This document shows, in pieces, positions 37,158-47,310 of a DNA stretch of 64,000 nt. Position 1 is the stretch's first letter. The number at the start of each line of letters is the position of its first letter. Under the pieces are notes generated by a model. The model was not told the origin of the DNA. It saw only the letters and a list, made by a program, of their open reading frames with translations, and did no database searches. Source of the stretch: Sphingomonas sp. PAMC 26605. Lineage in GTDB: Bacteria > Pseudomonadota > Alphaproteobacteria > Sphingomonadales > Sphingomonadaceae. Location of the stretch: NCBI RefSeq assembly GCF_000241485.1, contig NZ_JH584241.1:3278210-3342209 (forward strand), given 5' to 3'. Both the position numbers and the translations under genes were made by a program.

Positions 37158-39149
37158 ATGATTGCATGGCTCATCAAATCCGGCGTTTTCCTCGCGGGCG
37201 TTTCCACGCTCGCCGTCACTTCGGGCGATGCGCAGGACCAGCTCGGCTGGGGCCGCGCGACGCAAGTGCTGACCGGCACCACCGCCGCCAACACCGCGCT
37301 CGCCTCGTCGATCGCCGAATGGAAATCGCTCCAGCAATCGTCGAGCTACAGCTTCGACAGCTATGCCCGCTTCCTGCTCGCGCACCCCGGCTGGCCCGCC
37401 GAGACCGCGATGCGGCGGATGGCGGAAAAGTCGCTCGACAGCGGCGGCTGGTCGCCTTCGACCGTCGTCGCCTTCTTCCGCCGCTTCCCGGCACTGACCG
37501 GCGCGGGCAAGACGCGCTTCGCCGAGGCGCTCGCCGCGACCGGGCAGCAGGGCGAAGCCGCCAGCGCGGCGCGCACCGCCTGGATCTCGGGAACGCTGTC
37601 GAGCGTCGACGAGAGCAAGATCCTCACCAACTTCTCGAGCGCGCTGTCGCCGGCCGATCATGACACTCGGATGGACATGCTGCTGTGGCAGGGCGCGACC
37701 GCCTCGGCGCAGCGCCAACTGATGCTGACCAGTCCGGCGCGCCAGAGCGTGTTTGCCGCGCGGCTCGCCTTCCGCACCGGCGCGCCCGACGCCGGCGACC
37801 GCATGATCGCGACGCAGGCGTACGGTGCGAGCGATCCCGGCTGGATCGCCGACCGCGCGACCTGGTATCGCAACACCGGCGCATCGTTCAGCGCGCGCAA
37901 CACGCTCGCACAGCGGCCTGCGCTCGCGGTCGTGCCGGGAAGCGCCGAGCAGTGGTTCGAGGTCTTGCTGACCAACGCGCGTGCGGCGGCGAACGACGGG
38001 CAGAACTCGGTCGCCTATGATATCGCGCGCCAGCTCGGTGACGCCTACCCGGCGGGTACGGACGTCAGCACGCGGCCCTATGGCGAACGCGACGATTATA
38101 CCAGCCTCGCCTGGCTCGCGGGCCGCACCGCGCTGAAGCAGCTCGGGCGGCCCGGCGATGCAGTGCCGCTGTTTCTCAACTACGCCGCCGCCTCGAAGAC
38201 CCCGACGACGCAATCGAAGGGCTATTACTGGGCCGGTCGCGCGGCCGAAAGCGCCGGCCGTCGCGCGGAGGCCAACGGCTATTACGCGCGCGCCGCGGCG
38301 TTTCACGATCTGTTCTACGGCCAGCTTGCCGCCGAGCGGATCGGCCAGCCGCTGGTCGCGCCCGGCGATCCGATCCTGCGCCCGGTCGATCCTTCGACGC
38401 GCGCGGCCTTTTACGGCCGCGAGACGGTGCGTGCGGCGCAATATCTCGGCACGGTCGGCAATTGGGAGGACCAGACCGCGTTCGTCCGCCAGATCGCGCT
38501 CGACGCCAAGACCGACAGCGATCATGTCCTCGCGACCGAGCTCTCGCGCACGCTCGGCCGGCCCGACCTCGGCGTGATGGTCGGGCGCAGCGCGCTGCAG
38601 AACGGCCTCAGCGAATATTCGACGGTCGGCTTCCCCAACGTCCGTGTGCCGGTGGGGAGCCAGGACGACTGGACGATGATCCACGCGATCGCGCGCCAGG
38701 AAAGCCAGTTCGACCGCGCCGCGATCAGCCATGCCGGCGCGCGCGGGCTGATGCAGCTGATGCCCGGCACCGCGCGCGACCAGTCGACCAAGCTCGGCCT
38801 CGCCTACAATGCCGCGGCGCTGACCACCGACACCGATTACAACATCATGGTCGGCTCGACCTATTTCCGGCATATCTACGAGCTCTACGGCAGCTATCCG
38901 CTCGCGGTGGCGGCGTACAATGCCGGCCCGGGCAATGTGAACAAATGGCTCCGCGCGAATGGCGATCCGCGCTCGGGCGGCGTCGACATGCTCGACTGGA
39001 TCGAGGCGATCCCGATCTACGAGACGCGCAACTACGTCCAGCGCGTGCTCGAGAATGCGGTGGTGTACGATCTGATGAACCCGGCGCGCTCGCGCTCGTC
39101 GGGAAATAATCGGATCAGCTGGTATCTTGGCAAGAGCACGCCCGGCTGA
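37158..39149 (+). CDS. Periplasmic soluble lytic murein transglycosylase (Slt family)
   Basis: The 663-residue enzyme has a Sec signal (1-25), a long alpha-superhelical domain of TPR-like pairs (about 60-480), and a C-terminal lysozyme-like SLT domain. That domain shows the catalytic Glu515 in ARQESQFD, GARGLMQLMPGTA, and AVAAYNAGPGNVNKW. It cuts the glycan of peptidoglycan and forms 1,6-anhydromuramyl ends. Its start is 85 bases from the divergent dapA start. Length and layout match Slt70-type enzymes. Confidence 0.92.
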   Translation: MIAWLIKSGVFLAGVSTLAVTSGDAQDQLGWGRATQVLTGTTAANTALASSIAEWKSLQQSSSYSFDSYARFLLAHPGWPAETAMRRMAEKSLDSGGWSPSTVVAFFRRFPALTGAGKTRFAEALAATGQQGEAASAARTAWISGTLSSVDESKILTNFSSALSPADHDTRMDMLLWQGATASAQRQLMLTSPARQSVFAARLAFRTGAPDAGDRMIATQAYGASDPGWIADRATWYRNTGASFSARNTLAQRPALAVVPGSAEQWFEVLLTNARAAANDGQNSVAYDIARQLGDAYPAGTDVSTRPYGERDDYTSLAWLAGRTALKQLGRPGDAVPLFLNYAAASKTPTTQSKGYYWAGRAAESAGRRAEANGYYARAAAFHDLFYGQLAAERIGQPLVAPGDPILRPVDPSTRAAFYGRETVRAAQYLGTVGNWEDQTAFVRQIALDAKTDSDHVLATELSRTLGRPDLGVMVGRSALQNGLSEYSTVGFPNVRVPVGSQDDWTMIHAIARQESQFDRAAISHAGARGLMQLMPGTARDQSTKLGLAYNAAALTTDTDYNIMVGSTYFRHIYELYGSYPLAVAAYNAGPGNVNKWLRANGDPRSGGVDMLDWIEAIPIYETRNYVQRVLENAVVYDLMNPARSRSSGNNRISWYLGKSTPG

Positions 39150-39180
39150 GGCATAGCCACGAAGCGGTCCCAGCGGCTCC

Positions 39181-39350
39181 CTCCCTCCCTGAAAGAGCGT
39201 CGGGTGAACAGCGCCCCGCGCTGTTCAGGTCATGCCGGGGGCACGACCGACCCGACGCTGGGTTGGGGGTGGGTCGCTCTCCGGATCGCGCGCCCTCACC
39301 CAACGGGCCGACCCACCCCTACCCCTCCCTCCCAGGGAGGGGAGGCGCGC
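39181..39350. repeat. Nested inverted repeats downstream of the transglycosylase gene
   Basis: The stretch contains a perfect 10-base-pair hairpin at 39205-39227 (TGAACAGCGC/GCGCTGTTCA, loop CCC). Around it sit an AGCGTCGGGT/ACCCGACGCT pair, a GGGTTGGGGGTGGGTCG pair with CGACCCACCCC, and outer CTCCCTCCCT and AGGGAGGGGAG arms. It is a larger relative of the other long palindromes and could also end transcription of the upstream gene. No gene is seen in it. Confidence 0.75.
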
Positions 39351-39419
39351 GTGGCAGGACCGCTTGCGTTCGGCCTGCGTGGGGATGACATCGGGCGCCG
39401 CACATCGGTAGATAGCGCG

Positions 39420-39935
39420 ATGACCGACCGACCCAATTACATCACCCCCGCGGGCTATGCCGTGCTCAGTGCCGAATATCGCCAGCTCCTCGGCGAGGAG
39501 CGGCCCAAGCTCGTCGACGTCATCTCCTGGGCGGCGGGCAATGGCGACCGCTCGGAGAATGGCGATTACATTTATGGCCGCAAGCGGTTGCGCGAGATCG
39601 ACCGGCGGCTGGGATTTCTCGCGCGGCGGATGAAGGCCGCCAAGGTGATCGATCCGGCCGCGCAACCCGATCGCGCCCGCGTGTGGTTCGGCGCGACGGT
39701 GACGATCGCCGACGCCAATGACCTTGGGGACGATGCCGAGCGCGTGCTCACGCTGGTCGGCGACGACGAGACCGACGCCGCGGCGGGCAAGATCGGCTGG
39801 CATGCGCCGATCGCGCGCGCCTTGCGCGGCGCCGCGGTTGGCGACCTCAGACGCGTGCTCCTCCCGGCGGGCGAACGCGACTATGAAGTGATCGCGATCA
39901 CCTATCCGACGCCCGAGGCGCGCGCGAAGTCATGA
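39420..39935 (+). CDS. greB: Transcription elongation factor GreB
   Basis: The 171-residue protein has the N-terminal coiled coil with YITPAGYAVLSAEYRQL and the acidic tip region GDRSENGDYIYGRKRLREID (NGDRSENGDY is the Gre signature), then an FKBP-like C-terminal domain. GreB reactivates backtracked RNA polymerase by making it cleave the transcript end. The YIYGRKR variant identifies GreB and not GreA. The start ATG at 39420 follows a leader containing repeats. A slightly extended C-terminal domain is normal. Confidence 0.9.
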   Translation: MTDRPNYITPAGYAVLSAEYRQLLGEERPKLVDVISWAAGNGDRSENGDYIYGRKRLREIDRRLGFLARRMKAAKVIDPAAQPDRARVWFGATVTIADANDLGDDAERVLTLVGDDETDAAAGKIGWHAPIARALRGAAVGDLRRVLLPAGERDYEVIAITYPTPEARAKS

Positions 39936-40072
39936 CCGTCATCGTGCTTGTACGGATGCGACGAAACTGGCGCGACGTGCGATCGAAGGCCGTGCCTTGG
40001 CCGATAGAGATGGCTATAGCGCGCGCTCGTCGCGCCGCCTGAGCGCGCCGTGTTCGGGAGCAGTGCAATACG

Positions 40073-40348
40073 ATGACGATGCAGCGTGTGTTTGTGAGTG
40101 GGAAGGTGCAGCGGACCGGATATCGCGACTGGGCGGTGCGCCGCGCGCAGGAACTGGGGATCACCGGCTGGGTACGGAACCTGAGCGATGGCCGGGTCGA
40201 GCTGCTGCTCGTTGGCGAGGACGACGCGATCGTGGCGATGACCGATGCGTGCCGCGAGGGATCCGAACATTCGCGGGTCGAGCATGTCGAGGCGCATGCC
40301 GCCACCGAGCGCGCGCCAAAGGGCTTCACCAAACGCTTCACGGCCTGA
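40073..40348 (+). CDS. Acylphosphatase
   Basis: This 91-residue enzyme hydrolyses acyl phosphates. It carries the family signature FVSGKVQRTGYRDW with the catalytic Arg18 and the second signature GWVRNLSDGRVE with Asn36. Length is standard. It stands 137 bases after greB. No operon partner is evident. The start is ATG at 40073; a second ATG two codons later is also possible. Confidence 0.93.
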   Translation: MTMQRVFVSGKVQRTGYRDWAVRRAQELGITGWVRNLSDGRVELLLVGEDDAIVAMTDACREGSEHSRVEHVEAHAATERAPKGFTKRFTA

Positions 40349-40415
40349 GCGACCGCGCCGGAACGGCGCCAATTTCGCACCTGCACTTAACCTGCAGCAG
40401 TGTTATTCTGACCGC

Positions 40416-40988
40416 ATGACGGATGGGCCGCCTCTCAATACCGCACCGCTGCCCGTCCGGCTGCGGATCGAGGATTATCTGCTGCTTCAGGAATCAGGAG
40501 CTTTCGCCCCCTACACTCGCACCGAGTTGATCGACGGGGGGGTCTATTTCGTGAACGCTCAGCATCGACCGCATGCGCTCGCCAAGATCGAGCTGTACGA
40601 CGCGATCCGCGCCGCGCTGTGCGCGATCGACTCGCCGCTGCGGCCACTGGTCGAGGCGAGCATCGCGCTGTCGGGCCATGACGTCCCCGAACCCGATATC
40701 GTGCTGACGAGCGAGCCGCGCGGCGAAGGGTTCGTGCCGCTGCATTCGGTGCGTCTCGTCATCGAAGTGTCCGACACGACGATGCGCAGCGACATCCGCC
40801 GCAAGGTGGCGAGCTATGCCCGCGCCGCGATGCCCGAATATTGGGTGGTCGATATCAAGGCGCGGACGATCCACCAGATGTGGTCGCCCGCGGGCGGTCT
40901 CTACGCGGACCGCTGCGCGATCGCGTTCGGCGACATCATCGCCGCGGCGACGATCGCCGGGCTGAACGTCGATACGGCGAGCCTGTAG
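40416..40988 (+). CDS. Uma2-family (DUF820) putative endonuclease
   Basis: The 190-residue protein has the Uma2 restriction-endonuclease-like fold: RIEDYLLLQESG at the start, ELIDGGVYF, the catalytic core VPEPDIVL, then LVIEVSDTT and the Lys-bearing helix RRKVASYARAAMPEYWVVD. The family has a PD-(D/E)XK arrangement, but its biological role is not clear. It is often found in many copies in cyanobacteria and occurs singly in others. The start is the ATG at 40416. It is next to ettA, on the opposite strand. Confidence 0.85.
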   Translation: MTDGPPLNTAPLPVRLRIEDYLLLQESGAFAPYTRTELIDGGVYFVNAQHRPHALAKIELYDAIRAALCAIDSPLRPLVEASIALSGHDVPEPDIVLTSEPRGEGFVPLHSVRLVIEVSDTTMRSDIRRKVASYARAAMPEYWVVDIKARTIHQMWSPAGGLYADRCAIAFGDIIAAATIAGLNVDTASL

Positions 40989-41012
40989 CGCCCGCCGTAT
41001 CGACCGCGCCGA

Positions 41013-42692
<1,680 letters not shown>

Positions 42693-42793
42693 CGGCTGCG
42701 GACTCCGGGGGTAAAGATGGTGGATTGTTGGCGTGGCAGATAGCGATGCGCGGGGGCGTTGGCAACGTGGGCGGTCTGCGGTAGCTTCTTGGA

Positions 42794-43066
42794 ATGGAAC
42801 GGATCGACATCTCTGACGGGCGGCGTGTCGCGGATCTGGTCGAAGCGGTCGAGCGCGGCGACGAGGTCGTGATCATGCGCGATGGCGCAATCGTCGCGGA
42901 AGTTCGGGTCCCCGCAGCCAAGGTTTTGCCCGGCGACGGGCAAACGAGCGAAAGCGGCATGATTGACCTCGACGCGATCCGCGGTTTCCATACCCGCTTC
43001 CCCGGTCTGCGCATTGAGAGCGCAACGACATTGATCCGCGAGATGCGCGACGAGGATGATCATTGA
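42794..43066 (+). CDS. Antitoxin of a VapBC-type system (Phd/VapB-like)
   Basis: This 90-residue protein begins with a Phd/YefM-like DNA-binding part (DISDGRRVADLVEAVERGDEVVIMRDGAIVAEV), which binds the operator and represses its own operon. It ends with an acidic segment that would occupy the toxin's active site (REMRDEDDH). Its stop TGA overlaps the TTG start of the PIN-domain toxin (TTGA), the usual coupling of antitoxin and toxin. It is divergent from ettA. Confidence 0.8.
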   Translation: MERIDISDGRRVADLVEAVERGDEVVIMRDGAIVAEVRVPAAKVLPGDGQTSESGMIDLDAIRGFHTRFPGLRIESATTLIREMRDEDDH

Positions 43067-43506
43067 AGGCGTATTTCGATACGAGTGCCTTTGCCGCGAT
43101 CCTCTTCGAAGACGACCGGTGGCAGCACATTGCCGACTGGATCGAGGCGCAGCAGACCCAAGGATGTTTCAGTGATTTCGGATGGGGCGAATTCGTTTCG
43201 GCGGTCGGGATGCGCGTACGCCTCGGCCGAATGCCCGCAGCGGAAGCGCGGGATTTTCTGGACGTCGTGTCGCCCGGGCTGCGCGGTTGGACGCGCGTCG
43301 AGATCGTGCCCGCCGACATTGCCGCTGCGACCGCGCTGCTTTCAGAATTCGCGCTCGGCCTGAGACTTCCCGACGCAATTCATATTGCGGTCGCTCAGCG
43401 TCTCGGGCTTACACTCGTTTCGACCGACATCCGCCAGGTCCGCGCCGCCGCCTCGCTCGGTGTCGCCGCGATCAACCCCTTGCAACCAGACGGGACTCCT
43501 TCTTGA
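43063..43506 (+). CDS. VapC-like PIN-domain ribonuclease toxin
   Basis: The 147-residue toxin has the four acidic residues of PIN nucleases: D6 in AYFDTSAF, E43 in GWGEFVSA, D104 in RLPDAIHIA, and D122 in LVSTDIRQV. VapC toxins cut tRNAs or rRNA with Mg2+ when freed from their antitoxin. The gene starts with TTG inside the antitoxin stop. Its own stop overlaps the TTG start of the downstream peptidase in the same four-base manner (TTGA), which ties a secreted enzyme to this toxin/antitoxin transcript. Confidence 0.85.
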   Translation: MKAYFDTSAFAAILFEDDRWQHIADWIEAQQTQGCFSDFGWGEFVSAVGMRVRLGRMPAAEARDFLDVVSPGLRGWTRVEIVPADIAAATALLSEFALGLRLPDAIHIAVAQRLGLTLVSTDIRQVRAAASLGVAAINPLQPDGTPS

Positions 43507-44906
43507 CCAAGCTTCGCGCCCTCGCCCCTTCGCTGCTGCTCGCCTCCAGCTTGCTCGCCGGTCCAGCGCTCGCCCAGCGCGCCGCGCCGCTGGTCGATCC
43601 CGCAGTTGCCGCGCTGCGCGACAAGGCGCTGAACGACGACTTGGCCTATGAGATCGTCGAAGGGCTGACCACCGAGGTCGGCCCCCGCCCCGACGGCTCG
43701 CTCAAGGAAGAGCGCGCGCGACAATGGGCGGTGACGAAACTGAAGAGCCTCGGCTTCAAGAACGTGCGGATCGAACCGTATGAACTCAAGAACGTCTGGG
43801 TGCGCGGCGTCGAGACCGCCGAGGTTGTCGCGCCGTTCGAGCAGCCGCTGCGGCTCACCGCGCTCGGCAATTCGGGCGCGACTCCGGCCGCGGGGCTGAC
43901 GCTGCCGGTCGTCTTCTTCCCCTCGCTTGCCGATCTGCGACAGGCGCCCAGCGGCAGCCTTACGGGCAAGATCGCGTTCGTCTCGAACGCGATGCAGGCC
44001 AATCAGGACGGATCGGCCTATGGCCCCGAAGGCCAGGCGCGCCGTGCCGGGCCGAACATCGCGGCGCAAAAGGGCGCGAGCGCGATCGTGATCCGCTCGA
44101 TCGGTTCGGACCATGGCCGCGGGCCACATGCCGGCGTGACCAATTTCGAGCCCGGCGTCGCGCCGATCCCCGCCGCTGCGCTGTCGGTCTCCGATGCCGA
44201 CAATCTCGAACGGATGATCAAGCGCGGCAAGCCCGTCACGCTGCACCTCACGCTCACCCCGACCTTCGTGCCGAGCCGCATGTCGGGCAACGTCGTCGCC
44301 GAAGTCCCCGGTACCGACCCGAAGGCCGGCACGATTTTGATCGGGGGACATCTCGACAGCTGGGATCTCGGCACCGGGGCGATCGACGACGCGTCGGGCG
44401 TCGCGATCACCACCGCTGCCGCCAAGCGCTTGATGGACGCCGGCCGGCATCGTCGCACGATCCGCGTCGTGTGGTTCGGCGACGAGGAGACCGGCGGGTT
44501 CGGCGGCCTGGCCTATGCCAAGGCGCATGCCGGCGAGACGCACGCGATCGCGGCCGAATCCGACTTCGGCGCCGACCGCGTTTGGCGCTTCGAAACCAAC
44601 CTGCCCGAAACCGCCAAGCCCGTCGGCGATCGGCTGAGCGCCGCGCTCGCGCCGCTCGGCATCGTCCATGGCGCCGGCATCGCCGGCGACGGCACCGATG
44701 TCGGCCCGACGCTCGCGACCGGGGTCGCGGCGGTCGATCTCAACCAGGACGGCACGCGTTATTTCGACTATCACCATACGCCCGAAGACACGCTCGAACG
44801 GATCGATCCGCAGCAATTGCGCCAGAATGTCGCGGCTTGGACGACGATGCTCGCGGTGGTCGCGGACGCACCCGAGGCAATCGGTCCGGTCACACCGAAA
44901 CGATAA
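43503..44906 (+). CDS. Exported M28-family aminopeptidase
   Basis: The 467-residue protein has a Sec signal (about 1-22, ending GPALAQ), a PA insert domain (about 120-245), and the two-zinc M28 site: H283 and D285 in GGHLDSWDLG, D296 in GAIDDASG, the Glu pair in WFGDEETGG, D in AESDFG, and H in DYHHTPED. Such enzymes remove N-terminal residues from peptides. The start is a TTG (MTKLRALAPS) overlapping the toxin stop. No ATG is available between this point and the signal peptide, so TTG is very likely. The link to the toxin operon is unusual and may only reflect compact packing. Confidence 0.88.
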   Translation: MTKLRALAPSLLLASSLLAGPALAQRAAPLVDPAVAALRDKALNDDLAYEIVEGLTTEVGPRPDGSLKEERARQWAVTKLKSLGFKNVRIEPYELKNVWVRGVETAEVVAPFEQPLRLTALGNSGATPAAGLTLPVVFFPSLADLRQAPSGSLTGKIAFVSNAMQANQDGSAYGPEGQARRAGPNIAAQKGASAIVIRSIGSDHGRGPHAGVTNFEPGVAPIPAAALSVSDADNLERMIKRGKPVTLHLTLTPTFVPSRMSGNVVAEVPGTDPKAGTILIGGHLDSWDLGTGAIDDASGVAITTAAAKRLMDAGRHRRTIRVVWFGDEETGGFGGLAYAKAHAGETHAIAAESDFGADRVWRFETNLPETAKPVGDRLSAALAPLGIVHGAGIAGDGTDVGPTLATGVAAVDLNQDGTRYFDYHHTPEDTLERIDPQQLRQNVAAWTTMLAVVADAPEAIGPVTPKR

Positions 44907-45063
44907 AGGCGGCTCGGCTCGTCGCAAATATGGCGAAAAGGTGGCAGAAGCGCCCGCCATCGGCTGATTTGCGATTGACGCACCGCAGCGGGACGTTATG
45001 CGTCCGGTCTTCGCGGCGGCATAGGGCCGGTTGCGAAACGCTTATTTGCTTGGGAGCAATTGC

Positions 45064-45342
45064 ATGAAGAAGATCGCCCTTGTTCTCGTCGCCGCCGGCC
45101 TGGTTTCGCTCGCCGCTTGCAACAAGAACCCTGAAGCAGCTGCAATCGAAAACAACGCCGACGTCATGGCTGACGGCATCGACAACAATGCCTCGATGAT
45201 CGACGATATGGCTTCGAACACCTCGAACGCGGTTGCTTCGGACGTCCTGTCGAACAAGGCTGACGAACTGCACGACGCTGCCGACAACGTCCGCGACGCG
45301 GGCGATGCCAAGGCTGACAACGTCGCCAAGGCTGCCAAGTAA
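45064..45342 (+). CDS. Small acidic lipoprotein with helical repeats
   Basis: The 92-residue protein has a short signal and a clear lipobox (SLAAC, Cys19). The 73-residue mature part is rich in Ala, Asp, Asn and Met and predicted helical. It contains near-repeats such as NNADVMADGIDNNASMIDDM followed by ASDVLSNKADEL and DAGDAKADNVAK. It is probably an abundant envelope lipoprotein. I do not recognise a family; layout recalls Lpp or entericidin-like proteins. A strong terminator follows, and the gene has its own 157-base leader region, so it is a single transcription unit. Confidence 0.8.
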   Translation: MKKIALVLVAAGLVSLAACNKNPEAAAIENNADVMADGIDNNASMIDDMASNTSNAVASDVLSNKADELHDAADNVRDAGDAKADNVAKAAK

Positions 45343-45376
45343 GATTTCCGGGCTTCGGCCCGGGTCTGACGGATCG

Positions 45377-45407
45377 GGGCGTCTTCCTAGCGGAAGGCGC
45401 CCTTTTT
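45377..45407 (+). terminator. Rho-independent terminator of the small lipoprotein gene
   Basis: GGGCGTCTTCC and GGAAGGCGCCC make an 11-base-pair stem (with one G-T pair) around a TAGC loop, followed by TTTTT. A smaller CCGGGC/GCCCGG hairpin at 45347-45363 precedes it. Confidence 0.9.
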
Positions 45408-45416
45408 CATGCCCGT

Positions 45417-46040
45417 TCAGGTGCCGCGAGCGAGGATCAGGTCGAGCGTGACAAGGTCGCGTGCGATCGTGGCACGATAGGAGGCGCCGCGCGGCGCCAA
45501 CGCCAAAGCGCGCGACCAATAGGGCCGCGCCGCCCGATAGTCGCCGGCGTTGGCATAAGCGAGCCCCTCGAAGAACGGCGGCGCGGGATGCTCGGGTGCG
45601 AGCCGTGTCGCTTGCGCGAACGCCAGCCGGGCTGCGGGCGACATCGCGCCGTCGTGCTGCGTCAGCGCCGTCCCGAGCCCGGTCCAGAGCGTCAAGCTGC
45701 GCGGATAATGGTTGAGCCCGAGCAACACGACGGTCGCGCCGCTGCGACGACTGCCTGACCGCATCAGCGCGTCGGATGCCATCAGATACGCGCCATCGCC
45801 GGTAAAGCGCCCGAACATCGCATCGCGCAGTTCGACGATGTCGGGTGCGACCAGCACCGGCGCCGCATCGGACACCGCGAGATGTTCGCCGAGCCCGGCA
45901 TGCTGCTGAAGCGCATAGCCCGCCGCCCCGAGCATCAGCGTCGCACCCGCCAGCGTCCACAGCCGCCGCGCCACGCCGCTCAGCCACAGCGCCGTCGCCA
46001 CCGCGACGCCGATCAGGGCTAAGGCTATCCAGCCCATCAT
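45417..46040 (-). CDS. TPR membrane protein resembling the CcmH/CycH type
   Basis: The 207-residue protein has two N-terminal membrane helices (about 3-40) and then TPR-like helices: LWTGLGTALTQHDG, ARLAFAQATRLAPEHPAPPFFEGLAYANAGDYRAARPYWSRALAL. This layout is seen in cytochrome c biogenesis TPR proteins, but no other cytochrome c assembly gene is near, so that role is not supported. I chose the ATG at 46040 (MMGWIALAL); a GTG three codons upstream is possible. The gene is a single unit converging with the small lipoprotein gene. Confidence 0.65.
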   Translation of the reverse strand: MMGWIALALIGVAVATALWLSGVARRLWTLAGATLMLGAAGYALQQHAGLGEHLAVSDAAPVLVAPDIVELRDAMFGRFTGDGAYLMASDALMRSGSRRSGATVVLLGLNHYPRSLTLWTGLGTALTQHDGAMSPAARLAFAQATRLAPEHPAPPFFEGLAYANAGDYRAARPYWSRALALAPRGASYRATIARDLVTLDLILARGT

Positions 46041-46139
46041 TGCGTGCACCGTCCCGTCATCGCGCCGCTCTAGGCGATTTCGGCGAAAGGTCTAAGCGCA
46101 AGCGACGCGCGGCCCGCAATCGGCAAGGCCGCGCGCGTT

Positions 46140-47192
46140 TCAGCCGCGGCCGATCAGCCGCTGTGCGATCGTGTCGGCGACGTCGGAGATCGGCGCGCCG
46201 GTGCGGTCAGCCTCGTCCCACACCTGGACGAGCCGATCGGGGATCCGCTTGATCCGCGTCTCGACTTCGTCACGGTCGCCCTGCCCGAGATATTCGAGCG
46301 CGACGTTGATGATGCCGCCGGCGTTGATGACATAGTCGGGCGCATAGAGGATGCCGCGCGCCTGGAGCGCCGCACCTTCGGCCTTGGTCTCGAGCTGGTT
46401 GTTTGCGCCGCCCGCGACGATCGTCGTGCGCAGGGCGGCGATCGATGCCGGGGTGAGGATCGCGCCGAGCGCGTTGGGGCTGACGATATCGGCTTCGACG
46501 CCGAGAATCGCATCCGCGGCCGCGGTCTGCGCGCCGAGTTCCTCGGCGAGCGCCGTGGCGCGATCGGCATTGACGTCGGCTAGCGTGAGCACGGCGCCGT
46601 CCTTCGCCAGCAAACGGGCAAGACCGCCGCCGACGCTGCCGACCCCCTGGATCGCAACGCGGACGCCCTTCATGTCGCTCGCGCCCAGACCACGCTGCGC
46701 CGCCGCCTTGACGCCGAGATAGACGCCCATCGCCGTATACGGCCCGGGATCGCCACCCGCGCTCCCCGCCGCGACGGGCAAGCCCGAGACGTGCTTGGTC
46801 CTGGTCGCGATCGTCTTCATGCTCGCTTCGGACATGCCGACGTCCTCGGCGGTGACGTACCGCCCGCCGAGCGAATCGACCGCGTTGCCGAACGCTTCGA
46901 GCTGCGCGCGGCTGATCGTCTCGCCGGGGTTCGCCGCGAGCACGACGCCCTTGCCGCCGCCCATCGGCAGATCGGCCATCGCATTCTTGTAGCTCATCCC
47001 GCGCGACAGGCGCAGCGCATCGGTGATCGCGCGGTCGTGATCGGCATAGTGCCAGAAGCGCACGCCGCCCGCTGCCGGGCCGAGTTTGGTCGAGTGGATC
47101 GCAATGACCGCGCGGAGACCCGAGGCCGGATCGGTGAAGAGGTGCACGCCCTCATGATCGTCGAAATCGGGGAAGCCCCAGCCGGTGGTCAC
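46140..47192 (-). CDS. Leucine dehydrogenase family (Glu/Leu/Phe/Val dehydrogenase)
   Basis: The 350-residue protein has LRAVIAIHSTKLGPAAGG, the catalytic Lys81 in LPMGGGKGV and Lys69 in GMSYKNAM. It also has the Rossmann motif IQGVGSVGGGLA (about 180) and PDYVINAGGIINVA. These enzymes interconvert branched-chain or aromatic amino acids and 2-oxo acids with NAD+. Length points to leucine dehydrogenase. The start is a GTG at 47192 after CAGGAA; an upstream extension would read into the tRNA-His gene. The tRNA lies 27 bases upstream on the same strand, so the message may be released by tRNA processing. Confidence 0.88.
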   Translation of the reverse strand: MTTGWGFPDFDDHEGVHLFTDPASGLRAVIAIHSTKLGPAAGGVRFWHYADHDRAITDALRLSRGMSYKNAMADLPMGGGKGVVLAANPGETISRAQLEAFGNAVDSLGGRYVTAEDVGMSEASMKTIATRTKHVSGLPVAAGSAGGDPGPYTAMGVYLGVKAAAQRGLGASDMKGVRVAIQGVGSVGGGLARLLAKDGAVLTLADVNADRATALAEELGAQTAAADAILGVEADIVSPNALGAILTPASIAALRTTIVAGGANNQLETKAEGAALQARGILYAPDYVINAGGIINVALEYLGQGDRDEVETRIKRIPDRLVQVWDEADRTGAPISDVADTIAQRLIGRG

Positions 47193-47219
47193 GGACAAAT
47201 TCCTGGCTGCTGAAAAGAA

Positions 47220-47297
47220 TGGGGCGACCGACGGGACTTGAACCCGCAACATCCGGCATCACAAGCCGACGCTCTAACCAATTGAACTACGATCGCC
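47220..47297 (-). tRNA. tRNA-His (anticodon GTG)
   Basis: The minus strand folds into a full cloverleaf: acceptor stem GCGATCG/CGGTCGC, D arm GTTC..GAGC, anticodon stem TCGGC/GCCGG with loop TTGTGAT (anticodon GTG), and T arm GCGGG TTCAAGT CCCGT. The 3' CCA is encoded. An extra G at the 5' end faces C73, the usual tRNA-His identity pair, and it appears to be coded in the DNA. Some alphaproteobacterial orders have lost this G. Confidence 0.96.
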
Positions 47298-47310
47298 GCA
47301 GAGGAAGCGC

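Noticed and set aside
45417..46040. Assignment of the TPR protein as cytochrome c maturation factor
   Set aside because: Only the layout fits; no other ccm gene is near and the specific motifs are lacking.
46140..47252. Longer leucine dehydrogenase starting inside tRNA-His
   Set aside because: The first 20 residues would be coded by the tRNA gene; the GTG at 47192 has a good RBS and the right length.
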